Of a stretch of DNA of 64,000 bases, positions 8,587 through 16,835 are shown piece by piece. The position numbers were made by a program, and so were the translations under genes. A model generated the notes under the pieces. The model saw nothing but the letters and a program-made list of their open reading frames with translations. It ran no database searches and had not been told where the DNA came from. The stretch's first letter is position 1. Every line of letters starts with the position of its first letter. The stretch is from Paenibacillus sinensis (lineage in GTDB: Bacteria > Bacillota > Bacilli > Paenibacillales > Paenibacillaceae): contig NZ_JAHCMB010000046.1 in the NCBI RefSeq assembly GCF_019904155.1, forward strand, positions 428-64,427, written 5' to 3'.

Positions 8587-9816
8587 GTGATTAAAGAAAA
8601 GATCTGGACGAAGGCTTTTATAATATTGTGCTTGAGCAGCTTCTTCATGTTTTTTAACATTTATATTCTGATGACGGCGTTTCCGTTATATGTGAAAGAC
8701 AACTTGAACGGGAGTCAACAACAGATGGGATTGGCCATTACGATTTATGTAATTGGTGTAATCTTGGTAAGGCCCTTCTCTGGTCGATGGGTGGATCGAT
8801 TCGGGGAGAAGAAAATGGCATTAATCGGATTGGTTATTTTTTTCACCGCCTGTTTATGCTATTTCGGGATTAAGGGGATTATATTATTCCTGGTTATTCG
8901 CCTTGTTCACGGAATGAGCTATGCGATAGCATCCACCGCTTCGAGTACAATTGCTTCCTCGTTGATTCCAAGCACCCGGCAAGGTGAAGGAATGGGCTAC
9001 TACAGCATGTTTATGAGTATTGCGATGGTAATTGGTCCCGCATTTGGACTGTACTTATGGCAGGACAAGAACTCCACTGTATTGCTTATGACCGTATGTG
9101 GCATTGCGCTGCTTGCTGTTTTGTTGATGATCGGCATCCGATTGCCCCAATCCAAGCAAGGGAATCCAACAGGAGGGCTAAACGCAGAGCCGGAGCAGCA
9201 AAGAAAGGGGATGCACTGGAATGACTTTATCGAGCCTAGTGCCCTGCCTATTTCCCTGGCGGGATTTTTTCTTGCTGTTTCTTATAGCTCGTTATCTGGA
9301 TTTATTCCCTCCTTTGCAGCCGAGATCCATCAGTCTCAGACGGCCGGCTTGTTTTTTGTCGCATTCGCAATCATGATTGTATTGCTGCGGCCCCTTGTCG
9401 GTAAAATATTTGATGCGTATAACGAACATTACTTGTATTACCCTGGGATCTTGTTGTTTGCAGCCGGAATGTTTCTGTTAAGCCAGGCGACTACCGGTAC
9501 AGCTGTATTGGCGGCCGGGGTTATTATGGGATCAGGCTATGGGGCACTATTCTCCTGCTTACAGACACTTGCAATCACACTGTCGCCCGAACATCGTAGA
9601 GGAAGCGCTAATGGGACATTCTTTTTGATGTTTGACTCCGGCTTCGGATTAGGCTCTTATCTTATGGGCTTGATCATTTCCTTGACGAGTTACCGCATGA
9701 TGTATCTTGTTGCAGGTAGTGTTGCACTGCTTTCGGCAGGTTTGTACTATGGAATGCATCACCGCAAGCGGTCGAAGCGTTTCTCGACTCTCAATCCCAT
9801 GAAGGAGAACCCATGA
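8587..9816 (+). CDS. MFS-family transporter
   Basis: The 409-residue protein has about 12 hydrophobic segments in two halves of six with a hydrophilic central loop near residues 195-215. The MFS signature between segments 2 and 3 is present (GRWVDRFGEKKMALIG). It resembles drug- or metabolite-efflux members (YfcJ/YhhS-like). The GTG start follows GGGGAGGAG. Its position after oxidoreductases and under a divergent TetR gene suggests export of a toxic compound, which is inference. Confidence 0.88.
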   Translation: MIKEKIWTKAFIILCLSSFFMFFNIYILMTAFPLYVKDNLNGSQQQMGLAITIYVIGVILVRPFSGRWVDRFGEKKMALIGLVIFFTACLCYFGIKGIILFLVIRLVHGMSYAIASTASSTIASSLIPSTRQGEGMGYYSMFMSIAMVIGPAFGLYLWQDKNSTVLLMTVCGIALLAVLLMIGIRLPQSKQGNPTGGLNAEPEQQRKGMHWNDFIEPSALPISLAGFFLAVSYSSLSGFIPSFAAEIHQSQTAGLFFVAFAIMIVLLRPLVGKIFDAYNEHYLYYPGILLFAAGMFLLSQATTGTAVLAAGVIMGSGYGALFSCLQTLAITLSPEHRRGSANGTFFLMFDSGFGLGSYLMGLIISLTSYRMMYLVAGSVALLSAGLYYGMHHRKRSKRFSTLNPMKENP

Positions 9817-10009
9817 ATCAACCCCCGCTGCTCTCAGGATAACACTGCTGCTGCGGGGTCTTTGCGTTCAAGTGTTCATTTCAAAAAAACGGGTCGAGCC
9901 TTAGCTTCTGTATGGCCGATTAACGGATTTTGAGAGCGAATGAATATATGGGGATGTAAATGGGTGAAAATGCGCTTTACTAGGGCTGTTAGAGGCCTTA
10001 AAATTCGTA

Positions 10010-10038
10010 TTGATTTGCGGGTTTTGGTCGGTTATATT
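10010..10038 (+). promoter_or_regulatory. sigma-A promoter of the antiporter gene
   Basis: TTGATT, an exact 17-bp spacer and TATATT lie about 55 bases upstream of the antiporter start. The 190 bases before it hold no recognisable gene. Confidence 0.6.
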
Positions 10039-10091
10039 GTGTGTAATCGATCGAAATATTCCTGCAATTGCAATCCAAGGAGAAGGGTATA

Positions 10092-11222
10092 TTGGAGTTT
10101 GTTCTATATCTTGTACTAATCATTTTCTGTACCAAGATAGCCGGTGATTTATCGGTACGTATTGGACAGCCTGCTGTTCTAGGAAAATTAGTTCTGGGAA
10201 TTGTATTAGGGCCGGCGGTTTTAGGGTGGATCAGCGGCAATGAGTTCATCCATTATTTTGCTGAAATCGGAGTTCTATTATTGATGTTTATGGCGGGTAT
10301 CGAGACGGACCTGGACCAGCTTAAGAAAAATTGGAAATCCGCTGTTGCAGTTGCGATCGGAGGAATTCTGGTCCCGTTTTGGGGCGGCTGGGCTGTAGCG
10401 GAATCATTCGGATTGTCCAATAGCAGCTCCTTATTCATGGGGGTTGTCTTTAGCGCCACTTCCGTAAGTATTTCGGTCCAGGTTCTCAAGGAAATGAATC
10501 GTTTGAATTCCCGGGAAGGGACGACAATTTTAGGAGCCGCTGTTGTTGACGATGTTCTTGTTGTTATTTTACTCGCTTTTATTATGAGTTTTCTTGGTGC
10601 AGGCAGTGAAATTCCGCTGGGGATATTAATTGGTAAAAAGCTGGTGTTCTTCATAGTGATCACGTTGGCAGGATGGTTCCTGGTTCCAAGGCTTATGAAG
10701 ATACTATCAAAGCTGCGTGTCACTGAGCCCGTTGTTTCAATAGCACTTGCAATATGTTTTGGCTTTGCCTATTTTGTAGACCTGATGGGTATGGCCGGGA
10801 TCATTGGGGCGTTTGCAGCAGGGCTGGCTATATCTCAGACATCGTTCAAGCATGCTGTAGAAACCAAGGTCGAGCCTATCGCCTACTCCATATTTGTACC
10901 TGTCTTTTTTGTGAGCATCGGACTCAATGTGACTTTCGACGGGGTTGGCGGCCAACTTGTGTTTCTGGTTATTCTTACTGTGGTTGCAATCTTAACAAAA
11001 TTTATTGGAGCGACATTAGGGGCGCGATTTACAGGCTTTAATCTGAAATCAGCGATGGGGATCGGCTCAGGGATGATATCCAGAGGCGAAGTTGCTCTTA
11101 TTATGGCATCTACTGGTTTGCAGGCAGGCTTGCTTCTGCCCGAATACTTTACCTCGGTAGTGATAATGGTCATAGTTACCACTTTGGTTGCACCCCCGCT
11201 ACTTAAGTTGTCTTTTAAATAG
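10092..11222 (+). CDS. CPA2-family cation:proton antiporter
   Basis: The 376-residue membrane protein belongs to the Na+/H+ exchanger CPA2 group (NapA/GerN/KefB membrane domain). It shows GQPAVLGKLVLGIVLGP in the first repeat, the double acidic pair AVVDDVLVV of the ion-binding site, and roughly 12 hydrophobic segments. No C-terminal nucleotide-binding (RCK/TrkA-N) domain is present. The start is taken as TTG because AAGGAGAAGG sits 6-7 bases upstream; the in-frame TTG 24 bases earlier lies before that site. It is monocistronic behind its own promoter. Ion preference (Na+ or K+) cannot be told. Confidence 0.88.
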   Translation: MEFVLYLVLIIFCTKIAGDLSVRIGQPAVLGKLVLGIVLGPAVLGWISGNEFIHYFAEIGVLLLMFMAGIETDLDQLKKNWKSAVAVAIGGILVPFWGGWAVAESFGLSNSSSLFMGVVFSATSVSISVQVLKEMNRLNSREGTTILGAAVVDDVLVVILLAFIMSFLGAGSEIPLGILIGKKLVFFIVITLAGWFLVPRLMKILSKLRVTEPVVSIALAICFGFAYFVDLMGMAGIIGAFAAGLAISQTSFKHAVETKVEPIAYSIFVPVFFVSIGLNVTFDGVGGQLVFLVILTVVAILTKFIGATLGARFTGFNLKSAMGIGSGMISRGEVALIMASTGLQAGLLLPEYFTSVVIMVIVTTLVAPPLLKLSFK

Positions 11223-11325
11223 ATATCAGAAGAGCACGCAGACTGCAGCCGTATTTCGACCCGCGATCGGATGTCGGCCAAGCAGTCTGGCTATAATTAT
11301 ACACGTCAAGCCTATCCGGGCCTGA

Positions 11326-11529
11326 ACAAACTGTTTCAGTATTGGACTAGTCTCCGAAGATCAACGGTACCTCCTGGTCTCTGAGCGTTCCCGTTGGGAC
11401 AGCAGATGGCAACACCTAAACGGTCGGGTCGGCCTCGCAGCTCTGGAAGATTTGGCAGATCAGGCGATATTGTCGAGCACGGCGAATTGGAACGGGATTG
11501 CTTGGCATGCTGGAGACCTCAAGTCATAA
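11326..11529 (+). other. unrecognised 67-codon open frame, probable gene remnant
   Basis: After the antiporter, a frame without a good start codon or ribosome binding site codes a protein-like sequence (EDQRYLLVSERSRWDSRWQ, LEDLADQAILSS, NGIAWHAGDLKS) and ends at TAA. The region just upstream in another frame is also protein-like (SGYNYTRQAYPGLNKLFQYW), suggesting a frameshifted remainder of a larger gene. No family is recognised. Confidence 0.3.
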
Positions 11530-11546
11530 GTAAAGAGTGACGAGAT

Positions 11547-11586
11547 ACAAGCGGTACGGGGATTTACCCGTGCCGCTTGTTCCTTT
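11547..11586 (+). terminator. intrinsic terminator
   Basis: ACAAGCGGTACGGG and CCCGTGCCGCTTGT form a 14-bp stem with one wobble and a short loop, followed by TCCTTT. Confidence 0.65.
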
Positions 11587-11640
11587 GTATAGGAAAACTC
11601 CGATTCCGATTGGGGCGAGAGTGTATGAATAACCTGGTTG

Positions 11641-11684
11641 TTGACAATTGACTTAAAGTCAATTAATATTGACTCGAAGTCAAT
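11641..11684 (+). promoter_or_regulatory. promoter with tandem 17-bp palindromic operators
   Basis: TTGACA (-35), then exactly 17 bp, then TATAAT-like TAATAT (-10). The 17-bp spacer is itself a near-perfect palindrome, ATTGACTTAAAGTCAAT. A second copy, ATTGACTCGAAGTCAAT, begins on the last two bases of the -10 and is offset 21 bp from the first, two helical turns. Binding by the TetR regulator encoded two genes downstream would block polymerase; that link is inference. Confidence 0.8.
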
Positions 11685-11707
11685 TATTATTTTTGGAGGG
11701 TTTATTC

Positions 11708-12526
11708 ATGAGTCAAAAAGTTGCATTAATTACAGGGGCATCCTCTGGCATTGGCAAGGAAGCTGCAATCGAGCTGAAAAACAAGGGATTTACAGTTTAT
11801 GCGGCCGCACGTCGTATTGATAAAATGCAGGACCTTGCTGCAAAAGGGATTCGTCCTATTTCAATAGACGTAACCGATGATGAATCCATGATACAGGGCG
11901 TCAATGAGATCCTTAAGAAGGAAGGCAGAATTGATGTTCTTGTGAATAACGCAGGATACGGTTCGTATGGAGCGGTTGAGGATGTTCCAATGGAAGAGGC
12001 ACGGCGTCAGATGGAAGTAAATGTGTTCGGACTAGCGAGAATGATTCAGCTTGTGGTACCGAATATGCGAAAAAATAAATACGGAAAAATTGTTAATGTT
12101 TCTTCAATGGGAGGGAAAATATGGACTAATTTCGGCGGCTGGTATCATGCAACCAAGTTTGCGGTGGAGGGTCTTTCCGATTGTCTTCGTTTAGAATTGG
12201 AGCCATTCGGAATTGATGTCATCGTAGTAGAGCCAGGCGGTATCAAAACGGACTGGGGTATTATTGCCGCTGAAAATCTTAAAAAGGTATCTGCGAAGGG
12301 TCCGTATGCCCAGGCAGCCAGCAAAACGGCCGAGGGGATGATCAAGAATTATACAGGCAACCAGTTATCAAAGCCGGAATTAATCGCACGTACCATTGGT
12401 AAAGCTGTAACCGTGAGAAGACCGAGAACACGCTACCTTGTAGGCTTTATGGCAAAACCGATGGTGTTTATGAAAAATGTTTTTGGAGATCGTGCCTATG
12501 ATCGAATCATCAAAATGTTCGGTTAA
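11708..12526 (+). CDS. short-chain dehydrogenase/reductase (SDR)
   Basis: The protein has 272 residues: TGASSGIGKEAA cofactor motif, NNAGYGSYG, Ser...YHATK catalytic residues, and PGGIKTDW after strand 6. It resembles the oxidoreductase group annotated as SDR/YqjQ-like or retinol dehydrogenase-like. The ATG of MSQKVALITG follows GGAGGG by 7 bases; an upstream in-frame extension would run through the promoter. It heads a three-gene unit with a 131-residue hypothetical and a TetR regulator, controlled by the tandem operators. Confidence 0.88.
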   Translation: MSQKVALITGASSGIGKEAAIELKNKGFTVYAAARRIDKMQDLAAKGIRPISIDVTDDESMIQGVNEILKKEGRIDVLVNNAGYGSYGAVEDVPMEEARRQMEVNVFGLARMIQLVVPNMRKNKYGKIVNVSSMGGKIWTNFGGWYHATKFAVEGLSDCLRLELEPFGIDVIVVEPGGIKTDWGIIAAENLKKVSAKGPYAQAASKTAEGMIKNYTGNQLSKPELIARTIGKAVTVRRPRTRYLVGFMAKPMVFMKNVFGDRAYDRIIKMFG

Positions 12527-12565
12527 TTTGCCGCAACTTTATTGCAAAAAGGAAGGATAATAAAT

Positions 12566-12961
12566 ATGACCAATTTCGATCTTCGATTGCCAAATACAAC
12601 CAGTTATTGGAAAGATGGAGATATTTTCTTTATCAAGCACACAAATTTTCTTATCTCGATGGAAGAAGCTTATGCCGTTGGGGAATTGCTAAAAGAAGCT
12701 CATAGGGATAAAAGCACCAGCTCCATCGTAATTGACAACCGTGAGGCAAAGGGAGCTTGGACACAGGAAGTAAATAAGGTGTGGATTGAGGTATCGATGG
12801 AAGTCAGCAATGAAATCCCGAAAAAGGTCGTTACGTTAACAAGGGATGTTGTCGCTGCCATGCAAATTAACCGGCTTTCTCGGAACAATGGAACTGAAAA
12901 AATATCCAAAGCGTTTTGCAGTGATTTCGACGAATCAGTTAAGGCCTTCTTGCAAGCATAA
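12566..12961 (+). CDS. hypothetical protein in SDR-TetR operon
   Basis: This 131-residue soluble protein starts at an ATG behind AAAAGGAAGG. It has alternating strand/helix patterning (IFFIKHTNFLIS, SIVIDNREAKGAW, VVTLTRDVVAAMQI) somewhat like STAS-type or SpoIIAA-like folds, but I cannot assign a family. It lies between the SDR and TetR genes, 40 bases after the former, so it is probably co-transcribed. Confidence 0.7.
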   Translation: MTNFDLRLPNTTSYWKDGDIFFIKHTNFLISMEEAYAVGELLKEAHRDKSTSSIVIDNREAKGAWTQEVNKVWIEVSMEVSNEIPKKVVTLTRDVVAAMQINRLSRNNGTEKISKAFCSDFDESVKAFLQA

Positions 12962-13034
12962 ATAGAGTTAGGCGGTTTATTTTGACTCCAGATCGATTAG
13001 CATCTAAAATGGATCGAAATGGAGTGATAATCTT

Positions 13035-13691
13035 ATGGCAAAGCGCGCGATGACTCCTGAGGCAAAGGCATTAAAAGCTCAGGCCATCTTAGACAAAGCG
13101 GCGGAAATGTTTCTTTCATCCGAGTACGAAAAAATTAAAATGTCTGATATTGCTAAACAGATGGGCATGTCGAACGGTATTCTGTTTGTGTACTTTAAAA
13201 CAAAAGAAGCGTTGTTTTTCAGCCTGCTGTGCCGGGAGTACGAGAAAAGGCTTGCTCGTCTAACGGAAATGGTGAAGAGTATGCCAATCCTGAATTTTGA
13301 TGATTTCAAAATGCTCGTAATCAATGAGCTTACAGAACTGGTAGATCATAACCCCTTGTATATTAGACTGGAATCCATGCGTACAGCAGTTTTTGAGAAA
13401 AATGTTGATGCAGAAACAATGCTGAGCCAGAAGATGAATTTGTACAAGTTGATGTCGGAGCTGGTATCCATAATTTGCAGTCATAACGCATTGACACAAG
13501 AGGATGTCATGGACATCCTTCAAGCGGAGGCGTCGATTATTACCGGGTGTAAATTATCTGCAACCTTGCCTGTAGAGGTTATTGATATCATCGAAAAAAA
13601 TGGGTTGGATGGACTTAAACGTGACTTTAAGGATGATGTTCTGAAGACAATAATTTGTTATTTGGATGGGTATCTTAAGAATTATATATGA
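13035..13691 (+). CDS. TetR-family transcriptional regulator
   Basis: The 218-residue protein has an N-terminal TetR DNA-binding domain (KIKMSDIAKQMGMSNGILFVYFKTKEALF) and a helical ligand domain of unknown specificity. GGAGTG lies before the ATG. As the last intact gene of the SDR unit it is probably the repressor acting on the two ATTGACT palindromes at the operon promoter, giving autoregulation. A lone TTGACTCC half-site lies about 50 bases upstream of this gene. Confidence 0.86.
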   Translation: MAKRAMTPEAKALKAQAILDKAAEMFLSSEYEKIKMSDIAKQMGMSNGILFVYFKTKEALFFSLLCREYEKRLARLTEMVKSMPILNFDDFKMLVINELTELVDHNPLYIRLESMRTAVFEKNVDAETMLSQKMNLYKLMSELVSIICSHNALTQEDVMDILQAEASIITGCKLSATLPVEVIDIIEKNGLDGLKRDFKDDVLKTIICYLDGYLKNYI

Positions 13692-13694
13692 GTT

Positions 13695-14369
13695 CGTTCA
13701 ACCGGATCATAGGTGAGGTTAAAAAGAGGCTGGTGCGGGAGTTCACCTGTCTCAAAGACGCTGATGTTCTTTGCACGTTAGGCATGACAATGAAGCTTCA
13801 AAACATTTTATCAGTTGGCACAAGAGGGGAATTGGGAGAAGGCTGCAGAGTACCTTGCATCGGGGATCCATGCACTGGAAAAAGCGGGAGCAGATTTTGC
13901 AGTTATTTCAGCAAATATGCCTCATATTGCATTCGATCTTATCACTGAGCATGTATCTTTGCCTTTAATTCATATTGCTGATGTGGTAGCAGAGGCAGCA
14001 AGATCAAGTCAATATAATAAAATAGCTCTAATTGGAACAAAACCAACCATGAATGCGAAATTCTATCCGGATCGTCTATCCAACTATGATGTTGAATGTA
14101 TAGTCCCATCTGAGGGGCAGCAGGATATGATTAGCCGGGTGCTAGAAGCTGAACTTTTTAAAGGGATCATTAACGAAGGTTCCAGAACCTCTTTCTTGAA
14201 TTTGATTAACGATCTGAAAACGAGAGGTGCTGAAGCAATAATACTAGGCTGCACTGAACTCCCTATGCTTATCAACTCTGAAAACAGTCCGCTTCCTTTG
14301 CTAGACTCTGCTCTTTTATTAGCTCAAGCAGCTTTGGATGAAGCCGTATATGGAGTAACAAAAAAATGA
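13695..14369 (+). pseudogene. decayed aspartate/glutamate racemase-family gene
   Basis: The C-terminal 185 codons are open and clearly racemase-like (EGNWEKAAEYL, LEKAGADFAVISANMPHIAFD, SLPLIHIADVVAEA, ILGCTELPML with the second catalytic Cys). The N-terminal part is only recognisable as fragments in other frames (FNRIIGEVKKRL, which normally follows the GGMSW motif) and the GGMSW start region is missing. The usual first catalytic Cys motif (ICTNTMH) reads ISANMPH. Frameshifts and lack of a start near the TetR stop indicate a pseudogene, although a TTG-started C-terminal fragment could still be translated. Confidence 0.7.
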
Positions 14370-14452
14370 GAGGACTTCGTTGGCAATAATTTCGTCTAAA
14401 GCTCCCATTTGCCAGTGGTCAGTCGTGTTGCTTGTGTTTTTAGAGCATTGGT

Positions 14453-14464
14453 GGTAATATTACC
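14453..14464. promoter_or_regulatory. 12-bp perfect palindrome upstream of rib leader
   Basis: GGTAATATTACC lies about 80 bases before the FMN aptamer, in a gene-free stretch between the racemase remnant and the rib leader. It could be an operator; no protein is proposed. Confidence 0.3.
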
Positions 14465-14533
14465 GCAAGGTTGAACCCAAATTTATGATGTTTAACTGTT
14501 AAGGTTTTGATAGGAAACCAATTAAATAAGCAT

Positions 14534-14698
14534 TAATCCTTCGGGGCAGGGTGAAATTCCCTACCGGCGGTGATGAAACGGATGGCGCGGAAGTGGCGCC
14601 AGGTTTCTCAGTCCGCGACCCGGACCGCAATCAATGCGGACGGTGGACCTGGTGCAATTCCGGGACCGACAGTATAGTCTGGATGGAAGAAGGAGAGT
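14534..14698 (+). promoter_or_regulatory. FMN riboswitch (RFN element)
   Basis: Conserved RFN blocks appear in order: CTTCGGGGCAGGGTGAAATT, CCCTACCGGCGGTGAT, CAGTCCGCGACC, GGTGCAATTCCGGGACCGAC and GTCTGGATGGAAGAAGGAG. It precedes ribD by about 230 bases and, with the terminator hairpin between them, should switch the rib operon off when FMN is bound. Confidence 0.95.
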
Positions 14699-14830
14699 TT
14701 AGCCGATTGCCTGCCATTCGAGCAGGAGGTCTGCTGTGTCATGTCCGCTCATCAATTGTGCGATAAATCACAAAGACCCCCAGCCCGATAAACGCCTGGC
14801 ATCCGGCTTGGAATTTCACGATGCTCTCAC

Positions 14831-14873
14831 AACCCATCCGTTGCTCCCTGAAGGAGAAGCGGATGGGTTTTTC
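14831..14873 (+). terminator. riboswitch-controlled attenuator
   Basis: AACCCATCCG and CGGATGGGTT form a 10-bp stem with a T run about 55 bases before ribD, the expression platform of the FMN riboswitch. Confidence 0.85.
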
Positions 14874-14927
14874 GCGGATCTGTGGTTTTTAGCTGTGGAA
14901 TGATGAACGCCGAGTGGAGGAATGGTC

Positions 14928-16040
14928 ATGCAGGTAATGAACGACGAGTTCTATATGTCGCTTGCGCTGGATATGGCCGAGCGGGCGCAGGGACAGACCG
15001 GGATCAATCCCGTCGTCGGCTGTGTCGTCGTCAAGGATGGAGCGGTCGTCGGACTGGGCACACATCTCAAGCGGGGAACTGGTCACGCCGAGGTTCATGC
15101 GCTCAATATGGCGGGTGAACAGGCGAAGGGCGGCACCGCGTATGTTACGCTGGAGCCCTGCAGCCATTACGGCATCACGCCCCCTTGCAGCGAGCGGCTG
15201 ATCACGGAAGGGGTTGCCCGGGTCGTGGTTGCATGCGAGGACCCCAATCCCCAAGTTGCTGGTCGCGGCATTGCTATGCTGCGGAGCGCGGGGATTGAGG
15301 TGGAGGTCGGACTGCTCAAAGAACGTGCATTGAGGCTGAACGAGAGATTCATTAAATATATACTGACCCGCAAGCCCTTTGTCACGCTAAAAAGCGCCAG
15401 CACGCTGGACGGTAAGATCGGAACCCGTACGGGCGACAGCAAGTGGATTTCGAATGAAGAAGCACGGGCTATTGTACATACATTGAGACACCGTCACCAG
15501 GGCATCATGGTTGGCGTGGGCACAGTGCTGGCAGACAACCCCTCACTCACGACACGGACGGAGGTTCCGGGAATTAATCCGGTGCGGATCGTTATCGACT
15601 CGAAGCTGCGTACTCCGCTGGATGCTTCGGTGGTGGCTGACGGGCAGGCTCCGACGATCGTGATCGCGGCGGAGTCGGCCGACCCTGCGAAGGAAGCTGC
15701 GTTGACGGCTGCGGGAGTCAAGGTGCTCAGGTGCGGAGCGGGACCGCGTGTGGATCTCGCCGCAGCGATGACGGCCCTTGGCGAGCTGGAAATCGGCTCG
15801 GTGCTGCTGGAGGGCGGCGGCGAGCTGAACGGCGCGATGCTGGAGCAGGGACTTGTAGACCGGGTGACATTATTCTTCGCGCCGAAGATCGTCGGCGGCC
15901 GGGCTGAGGCGCCGTCTGCATTCTCGTGGGATGGCGTGGCGCTGATGAAGGATGCAGTTACGCTGGAGCAGGTCGAGGTGGAGGTGCTCGGCGATAATGT
16001 GTGCATCACCGGCCGGCCCGCATCCGGCGGCGGTGCCTGA
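14928..16040 (+). CDS. ribD: bifunctional diaminohydroxyphosphoribosylaminopyrimidine deaminase / 5-amino-6-(5-phosphoribosylamino)uracil reductase
   Basis: The 370-residue cytosolic enzyme carries out the second and third steps of riboflavin synthesis from GTP. The deaminase domain (residues 1-145) has zinc residues in HAEVHAL and PCSHYGITPPC; the reductase domain (from about 150) begins KPFVTLKSASTLDGKI and contains LLEGGGELNGAML. Length is normal for the family. The ATG of MQVMNDEF is chosen because GGAGG lies 7 bases upstream; the ATG two codons earlier would be one base from that site. First gene of the FMN-riboswitch operon. Confidence 0.96.
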   Translation: MQVMNDEFYMSLALDMAERAQGQTGINPVVGCVVVKDGAVVGLGTHLKRGTGHAEVHALNMAGEQAKGGTAYVTLEPCSHYGITPPCSERLITEGVARVVVACEDPNPQVAGRGIAMLRSAGIEVEVGLLKERALRLNERFIKYILTRKPFVTLKSASTLDGKIGTRTGDSKWISNEEARAIVHTLRHRHQGIMVGVGTVLADNPSLTTRTEVPGINPVRIVIDSKLRTPLDASVVADGQAPTIVIAAESADPAKEAALTAAGVKVLRCGAGPRVDLAAAMTALGELEIGSVLLEGGGELNGAMLEQGLVDRVTLFFAPKIVGGRAEAPSAFSWDGVALMKDAVTLEQVEVEVLGDNVCITGRPASGGGA

Positions 16041-16130
16041 TCGCGCTGGAAGAAGCGCGGTCCGTCCCTGGAACGATCCGCCGTTAGCGCGAGATGCGGA
16101 GCAGGAAAGGTTTAAGGAGGGAAGCAAGTC

Positions 16131-16808
16131 ATGTTCACGGGACTAATTGAGGAAGTCGGCGCTCTGCGGGGCGTATCTTCCAGCGGCGAAGTTATGATGC
16201 TTCATATCGACGCATCGCTGATTATGAGCGATTTGAAGATCGGCGACAGCGTGGCGGTGAACGGCGTCTGCCTGACGGCAACCTCGGTCGGTCAGCGAAG
16301 CTTCACCGCCGATGTGATGCCTCAGACGTACCGCAACAGCAATCTGAAGGAGCTCAAGGCGGGCAGCCCGCTGAACCTGGAGCGCGCCATGGCGGCGGGC
16401 GGCAGATTCGGGGGCCATATCGTTCAGGGCCATGTCGACGGGACGGGAACGATCCGCAGCATCAAGCGCGACCAGAACGCCGTGGTCTTCGAGATTGCTC
16501 CAGACAGTCCCTCGCTGTTCAAATACATTATTCCAAAAGGCTCCATCACGATTGACGGCATCAGCTTAACCGTTGTGGCCACGCCCGCATCGACATTCAC
16601 GGTATCCATCATACCGCATACACTCGAGCAGACCGTGCTCGCCCACAAGCGGGCGGGCGCAAGCATCAACATCGAATGCGACGTTCTGGGCAAATATGTG
16701 GATCATCTGCTGCGCTACGGTTCTTCCGCACAGAATGACGAGGATAACGGACGGAGCGGAGGCTCGCGGATCAGCAGCGATTTTCTGGCAGCGAACGGAT
16801 TTCTATAA
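16131..16808 (+). CDS. ribE: riboflavin synthase, alpha subunit
   Basis: The protein is 225 residues with the two tandem lumazine-binding repeats: MFTGLIEEVG at the start, then GDSVAVNGVCLTA in the first barrel and KGSITIDGISLTV in the second. It dismutates two 6,7-dimethyl-8-ribityllumazine molecules to riboflavin. AAGGAGGGAAG precedes the ATG by the normal spacing. It lies 90 bases after ribD and 27 before ribBA. Confidence 0.96.
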   Translation: MFTGLIEEVGALRGVSSSGEVMMLHIDASLIMSDLKIGDSVAVNGVCLTATSVGQRSFTADVMPQTYRNSNLKELKAGSPLNLERAMAAGGRFGGHIVQGHVDGTGTIRSIKRDQNAVVFEIAPDSPSLFKYIIPKGSITIDGISLTVVATPASTFTVSIIPHTLEQTVLAHKRAGASINIECDVLGKYVDHLLRYGSSAQNDEDNGRSGGSRISSDFLAANGFL

Positions 16809-16835
16809 CAGGCAGGCATTGAGGAGGGAATGACC

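Noticed and set aside
14551-14766. 71-codon open frame across the FMN riboswitch
   Set aside because: It lies entirely inside conserved aptamer and expression-platform RNA and has no ribosome binding site.
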